Source: Winogradskyella sp. KYW1333 (GTDB lineage Bacteria > Bacteroidota > Bacteroidia > Flavobacteriales > Flavobacteriaceae). Taken from it: a stretch of DNA of 64,000 nucleotides. The notes below the pieces were generated by a model. It did not search any database, had not been told where the DNA came from, and saw nothing but the letters and a program-made list of their open reading frames with translations. Every line of letters starts with the position of its first letter. The first letter of the stretch is position 1. The stretch spans positions 1 through 64,000 of the forward strand of contig NZ_QPHL01000015.1 in assembly GCF_003335675.1 (NCBI RefSeq). The letters run 5' to 3'. Positions 1 through 8,385 of this stretch are shown here, in pieces. A program made the translations under genes and the position numbers.

Positions 1-1
1 T

Positions 2-1123
2 GTTATTACACGTACCTGGTCACTTACTGATGCTTGTGACAATACAACATCGTTTGTTCAGACCATTACCGTAGTTGATACTACTGCGCCTACGTTTACA
101 TCAACTCTCCCAGGAGATATAGATGTAGAATGTGATGAAATACCAGATGCAGAAGAATTACTAGCTATAGATAATTGTGGTGATGCTAACGTAACATTTG
201 TTGAAGTTATTGACAATGGTGCTTGTGTTGGTGATTATATAATTACTAGGACATGGACAGCAACTGATGCATGTGATAATTCTACCGTTCATACTCAAAT
301 TATTACCGTTCAAGATTCTACGCCTCCAGCGCTAGTAACACCATTTGACGAAAATGTTACGGCCGCATGTGATGATATACCTGAAGTTCCAAATCTTGTT
401 TTTGAAGATGCGTGTTCTACAGATATCGAGGTTACTTTTGAAGAGGTAACAACTCAAGCTAATGACTTCGAGGATTACGAGATAATTAGAACATGGACAG
501 TAGTTGATGATTGTGGAAATGAAGCAATATTCACTCAGAATGTTTCCGTGGAGATTAGTAATGTAATTAATACTTTTGACAGTTCGTTCTGTATACTAGA
601 TACAGAGTTTGATTTATTCGACTTATTATCTGGTGATTTTAATATGAACGGTATATGGAGCGTTGTTTCTGGAGATGCTACAATCAATGGAAGCATGTTC
701 GACCCTTCAACTGTTGAAGTTGGAATTTACACATTTATGTATTCAATCACCGAAGGATCATGTCCAACAGAAGTAGAGGTTAATGTTACTATTGATGACG
801 ATTGTGTGGTACTAGCTTGTGGTCAAGATAATGTTGTAATATCTAAAACGGTTACAGCTAATGGAGACAACTACAATGAATTCTTTACAATAACAGGTGT
901 TGAAGATTGTGGATTTATTATTGAACTACAAATCTTTAATAGATGGGGTGCAAAAATATTCGAGTCTAGCAATTACCAAAATAATTGGAATGGTAACTCT
1001 AATAACTCATCAGTAGGAAGTTCTGACAAAGTCCCAACAGGTACTTACTACTACGTAATTAATTTAAGAAATAGTGGGTTAGAACCTTTTGCTGGCCCAA
1101 TCTATGTAGCAACCGATAAATAA
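2..1123 (+). CDS. T9SS type B sorted repeat adhesin, C-terminal part (5' end outside window)
   Basis: The reading frame is open from the left edge, so this is the C-terminal end (about 373 residues) of a longer secreted protein. Visible are three imperfect copies of an Ig/HYR-like module with the signature R-T-W-x-x-x-D-x-C-x-N, spaced about 80 residues apart, then a Cys-poor linker domain and a C-terminal gliding-motility-type (type B, CHU_C) sorting domain with FNRWGAKIFESSNY, W-N-G and PTGTYYYVI. Such domains direct export by the type IX system and attachment or release at the cell surface. The PorP/SprF and OmpA-family genes follow within 12 bases, the usual arrangement for large SprB-like adhesins. 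The GTG at 548 is only an internal codon. Ligand unknown. Confidence 0.85.
   Translation, partial: VITRTWSLTDACDNTTSFVQTITVVDTTAPTFTSTLPGDIDVECDEIPDAEELLAIDNCGDANVTFVEVIDNGACVGDYIITRTWTATDACDNSTVHTQIITVQDSTPPALVTPFDENVTAACDDIPEVPNLVFEDACSTDIEVTFEEVTTQANDFEDYEIIRTWTVVDDCGNEAIFTQNVSVEISNVINTFDSSFCILDTEFDLFDLLSGDFNMNGIWSVVSGDATINGSMFDPSTVEVGIYTFMYSITEGSCPTEVEVNVTIDDDCVVLACGQDNVVISKTVTANGDNYNEFFTITGVEDCGFIIELQIFNRWGAKIFESSNYQNNWNGNSNNSSVGSSDKVPTGTYYYVINLRNSGLEPFAGPIYVATDK
11..505 (+). repeat. tandem HYR-like coding repeats, period about 237-240 bp
   Basis: The motif coding RTW...DxC (A-C-C/A-T-G-G) recurs at 14, 251 and 491, a period of 237 then 240 bases, so the repeat unit is about 79-80 codons. 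The copies have diverged in sequence but keep Cys, Asp and Trp positions. More copies probably lie upstream of the window. Confidence 0.75.
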
Positions 1124-1132
1124 ACTTAACCG

Positions 1133-2068
1133 ATGAAACTGAATAGACTTTTAAGTATTGTAGTTTTTATACTGGGAATTACTGCCTCTTTTGGACAGCA
1201 GTTACCTCAATTTACGCAATACATGTTTAATACCATCTCAATAAATCCAGCTTATGCGGGAAGTAGAGAAACTTTTAGTGCCGTTGGTCTGCACAGAAGT
1301 CAATGGGTTGGTTTAGAAGGTGGTCCAGAAACACAAACATTGTCAGTTCATTCTCCATTGCGAAATGAGCAGGTTGGTGTAGGTCTTTCCTTTATCAATG
1401 ATAAATTGGGATATGAAAATTTTTCATATATCTATGGTGATTTTTCATATACAATACCTACAAGTGAATATTCTAAATTGGCCTTTGGTATAAAAGGCGG
1501 GTTTACCCACTATAGCTTAGATGAAGAGTTGCTTAACGATCCTTCTGTTGTAAACGATCCATTTTTTAACAATGTATCAAACAGATGGAGTCCTAATGTC
1601 GGTGCCGGAATATATTGGCATTCTCAACGTTGGTACCTTGGTCTTTCAGCCCCAAGAATCCTTAATACTGATTATAATAATGGCGGAAGTGGTAATATCG
1701 ATTATGTGGCATTAGAACGTATAAGTTACTATTTTACTGGTGGTTATGTATTCAATTTAAGCAAAACAACAAAGCTTAAACCATCGGTTTTATTAAAAGC
1801 TACAAATGGAGCTCCTTTATCTTTTGATATTTCAGCAAACTTTTTGTTCAATGAGACATTCTGGATAGGAGGAGGTTACAGAATTAATGAGTCTGCTGCG
1901 GCCATAGGAGGAATTGCCGATTTTCAGGTATCAAAACAACTAAGGATTGGTTACGCCTATGAATATCCAATATCAGATATTAGACCTTATACAAGTGGAA
2001 CACATGAAGTTCTACTCATGTTTGAGGTGTTTAAGAGTAAACGAATTAAATCACCAAGATACTTCTAA
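1133..2068 (+). CDS. PorP/SprF family type IX secretion outer-membrane protein
   Basis: A 311-residue protein with an N-terminal signal peptide ending near TASFGQ, followed by the family signature QYMFNT...NPAYAGS near residues 30-42 and alternating beta strands ending in an aromatic residue, as in an outer-membrane barrel. PorP/SprF proteins work with type B T9SS substrates; SprF in Flavobacterium johnsoniae is needed for surface display of SprB. The gene starts 9 bases after the adhesin and is followed after 12 bases by the OmpA-family gene, so the three form one operon. Many paralogues exist per genome, so the specific symbol sprF is not justified. Confidence 0.92.
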   Translation: MKLNRLLSIVVFILGITASFGQQLPQFTQYMFNTISINPAYAGSRETFSAVGLHRSQWVGLEGGPETQTLSVHSPLRNEQVGVGLSFINDKLGYENFSYIYGDFSYTIPTSEYSKLAFGIKGGFTHYSLDEELLNDPSVVNDPFFNNVSNRWSPNVGAGIYWHSQRWYLGLSAPRILNTDYNNGGSGNIDYVALERISYYFTGGYVFNLSKTTKLKPSVLLKATNGAPLSFDISANFLFNETFWIGGGYRINESAAAIGGIADFQVSKQLRIGYAYEYPISDIRPYTSGTHEVLLMFEVFKSKRIKSPRYF

Positions 2069-2080
2069 AAGAAACGCATT

Positions 2081-3985
2081 ATGAAAACAAGAATATCAGT
2101 TCTCATATTAACTTTAATTTGTACATTTTCTTTTGCACAAAAGAAGTTAGCAGATAAGTTTTTTGATAATTTCAATTATTATAAAGCCATTGAACTATAC
2201 AAAAAAGCAGTTGAAAAGGGCGACATGAGTTCTCATGTACTTACAAGATTAGGTGATGCTTACTACAATAATTCAATTTCTGACAAAGCCGCATACTGGT
2301 ATGGTGTAGCCTTAACTGAGCATAAAAACATTGATCCTGAGTATTTATATAAGTACATACAATGTCTAAGGAGTATCGGCAATTATAAAGAAGCCGATAA
2401 ATGGTTTAAAGAATTAAGGGCTGCTCAGGTGGGAGACAGCAGATTGAAAGGATATAATCCTGATGAAGTTGATATTTACAGTATGCTAACTTCTAAATAT
2501 AAAGTTATTGTTAATGTTGAAAATGTTCCTTTTAATTCTGAAAATTCGGATTTCGGTTCATTCATACATGATGACAAACTTTATTTTGCCTCTGCAAGAG
2601 ATAATGAAAATAAAGTTTATAGCTGGAACAAAGAACCCTTTTTAGATTTATACCAATTAACAATTTCAGATACCTCTAATATTAAAACTTATGGTTCTAT
2701 TGCAAAAATATCATCTGATGATATTAATACAGATTTTCACGAGGCTTCAATCGCTATAACCAATGACGGAAAAACCATTTATTTCACGAGAGACAACGTA
2801 ACAAAGAGAAATAAGTTGGCATATGACAAAAAAGGAACTGTACATCTAAAAATTTACAAGGCTACCCTAGTTGGTGATCAATGGACAAAAATTATTGAAT
2901 TACCATTTAATGATAAAATCTATTCTACTGGACATCCTGCCTTAAGTCCTGACAACAAAATGTTATATTTTGTATCAGATCGTGAAGGTGGCATTGGTCA
3001 AACTGATATATACTCAGTATCTATTAATGACGACGGAACCTATGGAAAGCCTGAGAATTTAGGTGAAAATATTAATACTGAAGGGCGTGAGATGTTCCCA
3101 TTTGTTTCAAAAAATAATACATTATATTTCTCTTCAGATGGATACTTGAATCTTGGCCTATTAGATATATTTAAGTCTAATATTCTTAAAGGAGATCTTG
3201 AGGAACCTGAAAACTTAGGTGCCCCATACAACAGTGGTTATGATGATTTTGCCTTCTTTATCGATATTGACACTCAACGAGGATTCTTCTCTTCTAACAG
3301 ACCAGATGGTAAAGGTGGTGATGACATTTATAGTTTTAGTATTTTACAATGTAAACAACTGATTACAGGAACCATTTCTGATAGTGATACTGGAACTCTT
3401 CTAACTAATGTAAATGTTAGACTAATAGATGAAACAGGGAAGGTTGTTGATGAACTTAATACTGGAGATAAAAGTGAATTTTCTTTTACTGTTGAATGTG
3501 ATGAACCGTATACAATAATCGCTAACAAGTTAGATTACAAAGAGGACAAAAAAAGCATAATAGTAGACAATACTAATGAAAAAATAAATAAAGCAGATTT
3601 AAAATTAGTCCCTCTAATTATGGATAATCAAATAGTTATTAATCCTATTTTCTTTGATTTTGATAAATGGAATATTAGAACTGATGCTCAATATGAGTTA
3701 GAAAATATTGTTGATATCTTGAGAAAACACCCAGAAATGGTTATTAAAATTGAGTCTCATACGGATAGTCGTGGAGGAGATAGATATAATATGAAACTAT
3801 CGGACAAACGTGCAAAGGCTACAAGAGATTATATAGTTTCAAGAGGTATAGGTAAAGATAGAATAGAAAGTGCCATAGGTTACGGCGAAACACAGCTATT
3901 AAATAAATGTGTAAATAATATTGATTGTACAGTGGAAGAACATCAATTAAATAGAAGATCTTATTTTTACATTGTAAAGCAGTAA
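2081..3985 (+). CDS. OmpA-family protein with TPR-like and PD40 propeller domains (T9SS-associated)
   Basis: A 634-residue protein. In order: signal peptide (1-19), helical TPR-like region (about 20-130), WD40-like PD40 beta-propeller motifs such as ALSPDNKMLYFVSDREGG (about 140-425), a CarboxypepD-regulatory-like or CNA-B-like beta domain (about 428-505), and a C-terminal OmpA peptidoglycan-binding domain with FFDFDKWNIR and the ESHTDSRG...N...SDKRA motif. This architecture resembles PorE-like proteins and is typically encoded after a PorP/SprF gene. It probably anchors the secretion or adhesin complex to peptidoglycan from the periplasmic face of the outer membrane. Last gene of the operon; no strong terminator seen. 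Confidence 0.9.
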   Translation: MKTRISVLILTLICTFSFAQKKLADKFFDNFNYYKAIELYKKAVEKGDMSSHVLTRLGDAYYNNSISDKAAYWYGVALTEHKNIDPEYLYKYIQCLRSIGNYKEADKWFKELRAAQVGDSRLKGYNPDEVDIYSMLTSKYKVIVNVENVPFNSENSDFGSFIHDDKLYFASARDNENKVYSWNKEPFLDLYQLTISDTSNIKTYGSIAKISSDDINTDFHEASIAITNDGKTIYFTRDNVTKRNKLAYDKKGTVHLKIYKATLVGDQWTKIIELPFNDKIYSTGHPALSPDNKMLYFVSDREGGIGQTDIYSVSINDDGTYGKPENLGENINTEGREMFPFVSKNNTLYFSSDGYLNLGLLDIFKSNILKGDLEEPENLGAPYNSGYDDFAFFIDIDTQRGFFSSNRPDGKGGDDIYSFSILQCKQLITGTISDSDTGTLLTNVNVRLIDETGKVVDELNTGDKSEFSFTVECDEPYTIIANKLDYKEDKKSIIVDNTNEKINKADLKLVPLIMDNQIVINPIFFDFDKWNIRTDAQYELENIVDILRKHPEMVIKIESHTDSRGGDRYNMKLSDKRAKATRDYIVSRGIGKDRIESAIGYGETQLLNKCVNNIDCTVEEHQLNRRSYFYIVKQ

Positions 3986-4039
3986 ATTTTAAATTACTGC
4001 AAGCTGTAAGCCGTGATTTATTTTTATAAAAATTTAACC

Positions 4040-4438
4040 TTAAAATGCTAAATAGATTGCCCCAGTAGATGGTTTTATATCAGTACCTTTAATATTAATT
4101 GTATAAAAATAAGTTCCTGAGGGAGCCTTCTGAGAATTACCAATTAATGAATTAAATGAACTACCTTTCCAGTCATTTTTATAGTTATTTGAGTAATATA
4201 TTTTGTCTCCAAATCTGTTGTAAATTTCTAATTCTATTGTATAAATTTCTTCTTCAATTCCGTATACTTCGTAGAATTCATTATTATTTTTATATAAAAC
4301 AATATCCATGGGTGCACTACATTCTTCTTCAGTTTCGCTAGGAATAATTGTAATAAATTGAGTAGACTTTTCTTGACCAAAAAGACAAAAGGAGAATAAA
4401 AAAAAGAATAAAAAAATGTAATAATAGAATGATTTCAT
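4040..4438 (-). CDS. small secreted protein that is nearly all T9SS type B sorting domain
   Basis: A 132-residue protein with a very hydrophobic signal peptide (1-21, ending LFGQ), a spacer of about 35 residues with one Cys, and then a complete gliding-motility C-terminal domain: IELEIYNRFGDKIYYSNNY, W-K-G, and APSGTYFYTI. The domain aligns over its whole length with the C-terminus of the large adhesin at 2-1123, which is encoded convergently just across the OmpA gene. It has no cargo domain, so its function is unknown. It may be a decayed adhesin, a regulator or decoy for the secretion machinery, or a small surface protein. The strong signal peptide and intact frame suggest it is expressed. 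Confidence 0.8.
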   Translation of the reverse strand: MKSFYYYIFLFFFLFSFCLFGQEKSTQFITIIPSETEEECSAPMDIVLYKNNNEFYEVYGIEEEIYTIELEIYNRFGDKIYYSNNYKNDWKGSSFNSLIGNSQKAPSGTYFYTINIKGTDIKPSTGAIYLAF

Positions 4439-4458
4439 TTTACTTTATTTAAATTATA

Positions 4459-4956
4459 TTATCGTTTGATGAAGATATTAGTAAAGTACCATTTACCTTC
4501 ATTGTTTTGTTCGGCTGAAATATCAAAATCTGTGAAATCACCTTCAATATTTTCTTTATGACTTGGACTATTTAACCAAGCTCCAACAACTGATTCTGCA
4601 TTACTAAAACCATATGCTACATTTTCTGATACTATTGCCGCAGCAGCATTAGCTTGTAAACTTTGCTTTCTTTGAAAAAAGTTATCGTGAGAAACATTCT
4701 CCACTTTTATCATATAATCAGTATGTGTATAAGCAACAGCTTTAACTGTTCTATGATCATTTAATGGATTTAATCCTTCCAATATTCTATGCTGATTTAT
4801 CAGCTCCATTATCTCAATTTCAATTTGCTTAGCAACTGGTGCAACTGGCACATCAATGGAATCAATTCTATCTTCCGCCACGCTCTCCGTAGAGCATGAT
4901 GTTAAGCTTAAAAATACAATCAGAGCCAGAGCAGGCAAGATTCTAAATACTTTCAT
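4459..4956 (-). CDS. CAP-domain (SCP-like) lipoprotein
   Basis: A 165-residue protein with a lipoprotein signal (LTSC, Cys at residue 21), then a CAP domain: INQHR near residue 55, SENVAYG near 110, W-x-x-SPSH-x-x-NI near 128-137, and the terminal WYFTNIFIK strand. These match the CAP1/CAP2-type motifs of bacterial SCP-like proteins, whose biochemical role is mostly unknown. It is expected on the periplasmic side of a membrane or at the cell surface. It lies 20 bases upstream of the small sorting-domain gene on the same strand, so the two may be cotranscribed. Confidence 0.88.
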   Translation of the reverse strand: MKVFRILPALALIVFLSLTSCSTESVAEDRIDSIDVPVAPVAKQIEIEIMELINQHRILEGLNPLNDHRTVKAVAYTHTDYMIKVENVSHDNFFQRKQSLQANAAAAIVSENVAYGFSNAESVVGAWLNSPSHKENIEGDFTDFDISAEQNNEGKWYFTNIFIKR

Positions 4957-5146
4957 GAGTAGGTTATTTTAGTTTGGGATTACTAATTTATAAGCCTACT
5001 AAAGTAATTTTGTTAAAAAAATGTTAAATTCGATGAACAGCATGCATTTTATCGTTTTTTATTGCAAAACATCGATAAAATACCTCCAGAATCAATTTAT
5101 TTTAGTTTTTCACCGATTTTTTTTACTTTTTATCGATTTTTTAAAA

Positions 5147-5794
5147 CTAAGGGCAGAGACGTTCAATTTTCCAATTATAATCCTCTTGAAATTTGTATCT
5201 AATTCTATCATGAAGACGATTTGGCCGACCTTGCCAAAATTCTATTTCTATTGGTCTAACAATATAACCACCCCAAAACTCAGGTCGTTTTATTTCTCTA
5301 CCTTCGTACTTCTTTTCTAGAATCTTTAGTTTTTCGTCCAGAATATTTCTATTGGCAATTGGCTCACTTTGGTTTGACACTATGGCACCTAACTGACTAC
5401 CCCTTGGACGAGTTTCAAAATAACCATCACTCAAATTTCCTGATATCTTTTCTGCTTTACCTTTAATTATTACTTGGCGCTCTGCTGAATGCCAAAAAAA
5501 CGATAAGCACACATTTGGATTAGATTTAATGGCTTTGCCTTTTTCACTTTCATAATTTGTATAAAAAATGAATCCTTCATAAGTGTATTTTTTAAGAAGC
5601 ACTACTCTACTCTTTGGGTATCCATCTAAACCAATTGTAGATATAGTCATGGCATTTGCCTCATCAATATTAAAATGAGTATCCACTTCTATAAACCAAT
5701 TCCTGAAAAGTTCTAGAGGATTTTCAGGTATATTTTCTAATAATAATTCCCCTTTTTCGTAAGATTTTCTGTAATCACCTAAGTCTTTTTCCAT
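5147..5794 (-). CDS. pdxH: pyridoxamine 5'-phosphate oxidase
   Basis: This flavoenzyme makes pyridoxal 5'-phosphate from pyridoxine or pyridoxamine phosphate using FMN and oxygen. The whole protein matches the family: Y-x-K-G-E-L near the N-terminus, SRVVLLKKY, GFIFYTNYESEKG, FFWHSAERQVIIKG (FMN contacts), RPRGSQLGA, and the C-terminal PxxWGGY...EFWQGRPNRLHDR. The ATG at 5794 gives 215 residues, close to the usual 210-220. An in-frame TTG at 5815 would add seven residues with no family support. A TAGCTTTG box lies upstream. Monocistronic. Confidence 0.96.
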   Translation of the reverse strand: MEKDLGDYRKSYEKGELLLENIPENPLELFRNWFIEVDTHFNIDEANAMTISTIGLDGYPKSRVVLLKKYTYEGFIFYTNYESEKGKAIKSNPNVCLSFFWHSAERQVIIKGKAEKISGNLSDGYFETRPRGSQLGAIVSNQSEPIANRNILDEKLKILEKKYEGREIKRPEFWGGYIVRPIEIEFWQGRPNRLHDRIRYKFQEDYNWKIERLCP

Positions 5795-5845
5795 AGTATT
5801 ACTGAGATAATTCAATTTTTTTCAATTAGTAAATTGATTATTTTT

Positions 5846-5853
5846 CAAAGCTA
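5846..5853 (-). promoter_or_regulatory. Bacteroidota -7 box for pdxH
   Basis: TAGCTTTG on the minus strand is a perfect TAnnTTTG. It lies about 50 bases upstream of the pdxH ATG. No clear TTTG was found at the -33 position. Confidence 0.5.
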
Positions 5854-5863
5854 AATTAAACAA

Positions 5864-6175
5864 TTGTTTCTTAGTCAGTTTTTAATATGTACTATTCTCA
5901 TAGTATGTGCTCTGCTTATTAATCGAAACCATGATTTAATAGCGGGTCATAACTCTTTAAGTGTGGAAGAAAAAGCTAAAATTGACATTAAAAGCCTTTC
6001 TAGATTTCTCATGACCGATTTAATAGTAACAAGATTAACAACACCAGTGCTTTGTATAATTCTAGTTAATTTAGATATTAAAGCACACTATATTTATTTA
6101 GTGATTTGTACACGTATTGTTTTAGGATTGATTATTACTTCCATATACACAAATAATAGTTTTAAAGCAAAATAA
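5864..6175 (+). CDS. small membrane protein, DUF3784-like
   Basis: A 103-residue protein with three hydrophobic segments (about 5-20, 54-68, 75-93). Between the first two is LIAGHNSLSVEEKAKIDIKSL, which resembles the DUF3784 pattern (L-I-A-G-x-N-x-x-S-x-E-E-K). Function unknown. No in-frame ATG exists before the first membrane segment; the only usual start is TTG at 5864, soon after an in-frame stop at 5852. The divergent pdxH promoter box overlaps the upstream region. Either TTG is used or the 5' end is damaged. The body of the frame looks genuine. Confidence 0.6.
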   Translation: MFLSQFLICTILIVCALLINRNHDLIAGHNSLSVEEKAKIDIKSLSRFLMTDLIVTRLTTPVLCIILVNLDIKAHYIYLVICTRIVLGLIITSIYTNNSFKAK

Positions 6176-6183
6176 GACTTTAA

Positions 6184-7089
6184 CTAAAACTCAAAAGAAA
6201 CTCCATCTTTGGCAAGCAAGACATTCTCAAAAACCTCCTGAGCCTCTTTCTTAAATAAGCTGTATCCATTATATCTAGTTGAGTAATGCCCTAGTACCAA
6301 AGTTTTTACTGATGCCTTTTTAGCAATTGTAGCAGCTTGTTTTGCCGTGCTATGCTTTGTTACCTTACATAAGTCTTCATTCTTATTCAAAAACGTTGAT
6401 TCATGATATAAAACATCAGCCTCCTTAATAATCGGTATTATGTCTTCGCTATACTTAGTATCACTGCAATAGGCATAACTTTTTGTTGGCCTTGGGTCTA
6501 GTGTTACAGTTTCATTTTTAATTAGCTCTCCATCCTCATTAACTACATCAGCACCTTGTTTTAATTTTCTGAAATAAGCCATGTTTATATTGGCTTTTAA
6601 TACAGCCTTCATGTCTAATTTACGTTCGTAAGGTTTTTCCTTAAATAAAAAGCCATTGGTATAAATACGATGATTTAATGGAACGGTATGTACTTCTATC
6701 TTGTCATCCTCAAAAATTAATTCCGATTTTTTAGAATCTAGCTCATGAAAAATTAATGGGTAGTTAGTCCAAGAATCCGAGAGCTTCATTTGCAGTGTAA
6801 TAACTTTTTTTAATCCTTTTGGCGCATAGATATGAAGCTCAGTTTCTCGAGTTAAAAGTCTAAACGTACTAATTAGACCAACTAAACCAAAATAATGATC
6901 GCCATGAAGATGAGATATAAAAATATGCTTAATCCTGGAAAACTTGATCTTATGCCGTCGTAGTTCCACCTGAGTCCCTTCACCACAATCAATAAGAAAC
7001 ATGTGATTTTTAATTTCCAACACTTGAGACGTTGGATTTGTATTGGTCCTTGGTGTAGCACTATGACAGCCTAATATGGTGAGTTTCAT
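6184..7089 (-). CDS. rnz: ribonuclease Z
   Basis: A 301-residue metallo-beta-lactamase-fold endonuclease that trims the 3' trailers of tRNA precursors. The zinc motif SHLHGDH lies at residues 59-65, preceded by LIDCGEGTQ. Downstream are the family's other ligands and signatures: AYCSDTKYSEDI, LYHESTF, HSTAKQAA and LGHYSTRY. Length is typical of bacterial RNase Z. It starts 3 bases after the STAS-like gene and so sits at the end of a run pyrR-pyrB-STAS-rnz on the minus strand. Confidence 0.96.
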   Translation of the reverse strand: MKLTILGCHSATPRTNTNPTSQVLEIKNHMFLIDCGEGTQVELRRHKIKFSRIKHIFISHLHGDHYFGLVGLISTFRLLTRETELHIYAPKGLKKVITLQMKLSDSWTNYPLIFHELDSKKSELIFEDDKIEVHTVPLNHRIYTNGFLFKEKPYERKLDMKAVLKANINMAYFRKLKQGADVVNEDGELIKNETVTLDPRPTKSYAYCSDTKYSEDIIPIIKEADVLYHESTFLNKNEDLCKVTKHSTAKQAATIAKKASVKTLVLGHYSTRYNGYSLFKKEAQEVFENVLLAKDGVSFEF

Positions 7090-7092
7090 TTA

Positions 7093-7425
7093 TTAAAATC
7101 CTAAATCTCGCTCAATGTCTTCCATCGCAATAATATCGTATGCCTCTTGTGTAGTTGGTACCACAACTATTTCATCGGGCATCTCGTCTAGATCAACCAT
7201 ATCTGTTACTATAACAAATGATTTTTTATCACCTCTATGCTTATTACTTAAGCGTAGAAACTCAATAATATCTTCTAATTGAATTTTTTCAATACATGTA
7301 AGGTTTACAATTAAATGATAAGTTTTGAACTTATCATAACCCTGTTGAATATTGTTTACGAGTGTTTTTACCGAAGCTTTTTCTTGTGTTATAATAGTTA
7401 TGTTACCGTCTCTATCGATTACCAT
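7093..7425 (-). CDS. STAS-like protein encoded next to rnz
   Basis: A 110-residue soluble protein with alternating strands and helices: LIVNLTCIEKI, then FLRLSNKHRGDKKSFVIVTD, ending TTQEAYDIIAMEDIERDLGF. The order resembles an anti-sigma antagonist (STAS) fold. Close homologues are usually found directly upstream of rnz in Flavobacteriaceae and are sometimes labelled ribonuclease Z by position only; the protein has no metal-binding motif and is not a nuclease by sequence. Function unknown. Nine bases separate it from pyrB. Confidence 0.75.
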   Translation of the reverse strand: MVIDRDGNITIITQEKASVKTLVNNIQQGYDKFKTYHLIVNLTCIEKIQLEDIIEFLRLSNKHRGDKKSFVIVTDMVDLDEMPDEIVVVPTTQEAYDIIAMEDIERDLGF

Positions 7426-7434
7426 ATCCTATTG

Positions 7435-8358
7435 CTAAATTTTTGATGCCAATAAATAAATAACTGCCATTCTAATTGCGACACCATTCTCTACCTGATC
7501 TAAAATTATAGCTTGCTTAGAATCTGCCACATCACTTGTTATCTCTACTCCACGATTTATTGGTCCTGGGTGCATTATTACTATATCCTTATTTAAACTA
7601 TTTAATATGTCCTTATTTACACCAAATTGCTGGGTATATTCTCTAGTTGATGGAAAATAGCTAATATCCATTCGTTCATTTTGTACTCTAAGCATATTGG
7701 CTACATCACACCATTCTAATGCTTTTCTTAAATTCGTTTCAACTGTTACGCCAAGTTCTTTAATATATTTAGGAATTAATGTTTTAGGCCCACAAACCAT
7801 GACATTGGCACCTTGAAGTTGCAAGGCATAAATATTAGATAATGCCACTCTACTATGTAAAATATCACCAACAATAACAACATTTTTACCTTTTATTGCA
7901 CCTAACTTTTCTCTTATTGAATATGAATCTAACAAGGCCTGGGTTGGGTGTTCATGAGCACCATCTCCAGCATTAATAATACTTGCATTAACATGCTTTG
8001 ACAAAAACACACCAGCACCAGGATTTGGATGTCTCATAACAACCATATCAACCTTCATTGATAAAATGTTATTAACCGTATCCACCAAAGTTTCTCCTTT
8101 TTTAACTGATGATTGTGAAGCGGAAAAATTGATTACATCTGCAGACAATCTCTTTTCAGCAAGTTCAAAAGACAATTTTGTTCGAGTTGAGTTTTCGAAA
8201 AATAAATTTGCTATGGTAATGTCTCTTAGTGAAGGAACTTTTTTAATTGGTCTATTAATCACTTCTTTAAACTGATCTGCTGTTTCAAAAATCAGTTCTA
8301 TATCCTCCTTTTTGAGATACTTAATTCCTAATAAGTGGTTAACACTTAATTCACTCAT
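7435..8358 (-). CDS. pyrB: aspartate carbamoyltransferase, catalytic subunit
   Basis: Forms N-carbamoyl-aspartate from carbamoyl phosphate and aspartate, the committed step of pyrimidine synthesis. The 307-residue protein has the carbamoyl-phosphate site FFENSTRTKLSFE at 53-65, MRHPNPGA and INAGDGAHEHPTQALLD in the middle, and the aspartate-binding part ending IMHPGPINRGVEI near 260-270. Length is typical for the catalytic chain; no pyrI regulatory subunit is nearby. It lies 27 bases after pyrR, so its expression is probably tied to that regulator. Confidence 0.97.
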   Translation of the reverse strand: MSELSVNHLLGIKYLKKEDIELIFETADQFKEVINRPIKKVPSLRDITIANLFFENSTRTKLSFELAEKRLSADVINFSASQSSVKKGETLVDTVNNILSMKVDMVVMRHPNPGAGVFLSKHVNASIINAGDGAHEHPTQALLDSYSIREKLGAIKGKNVVIVGDILHSRVALSNIYALQLQGANVMVCGPKTLIPKYIKELGVTVETNLRKALEWCDVANMLRVQNERMDISYFPSTREYTQQFGVNKDILNSLNKDIVIMHPGPINRGVEITSDVADSKQAIILDQVENGVAIRMAVIYLLASKI

Positions 8359-8385
8359 ATATATATCTACTTTTTGCAGTCACTT

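Noticed and set aside
5069..5147. Inverted ATCGATAAA / TTTATCGAT with T-run downstream of pdxH
   Set aside because: Could be a pdxH-side structure, but the T-run is on the plus strand where no gene ends, and the arms are far apart in AT-rich sequence.
5021..5320. 99-codon plus-strand open frame
   Set aside because: Half lies antisense to pdxH and half in an AT-rich gap with repeated ATCGAT/TTTTTT tracts; no protein-like features.
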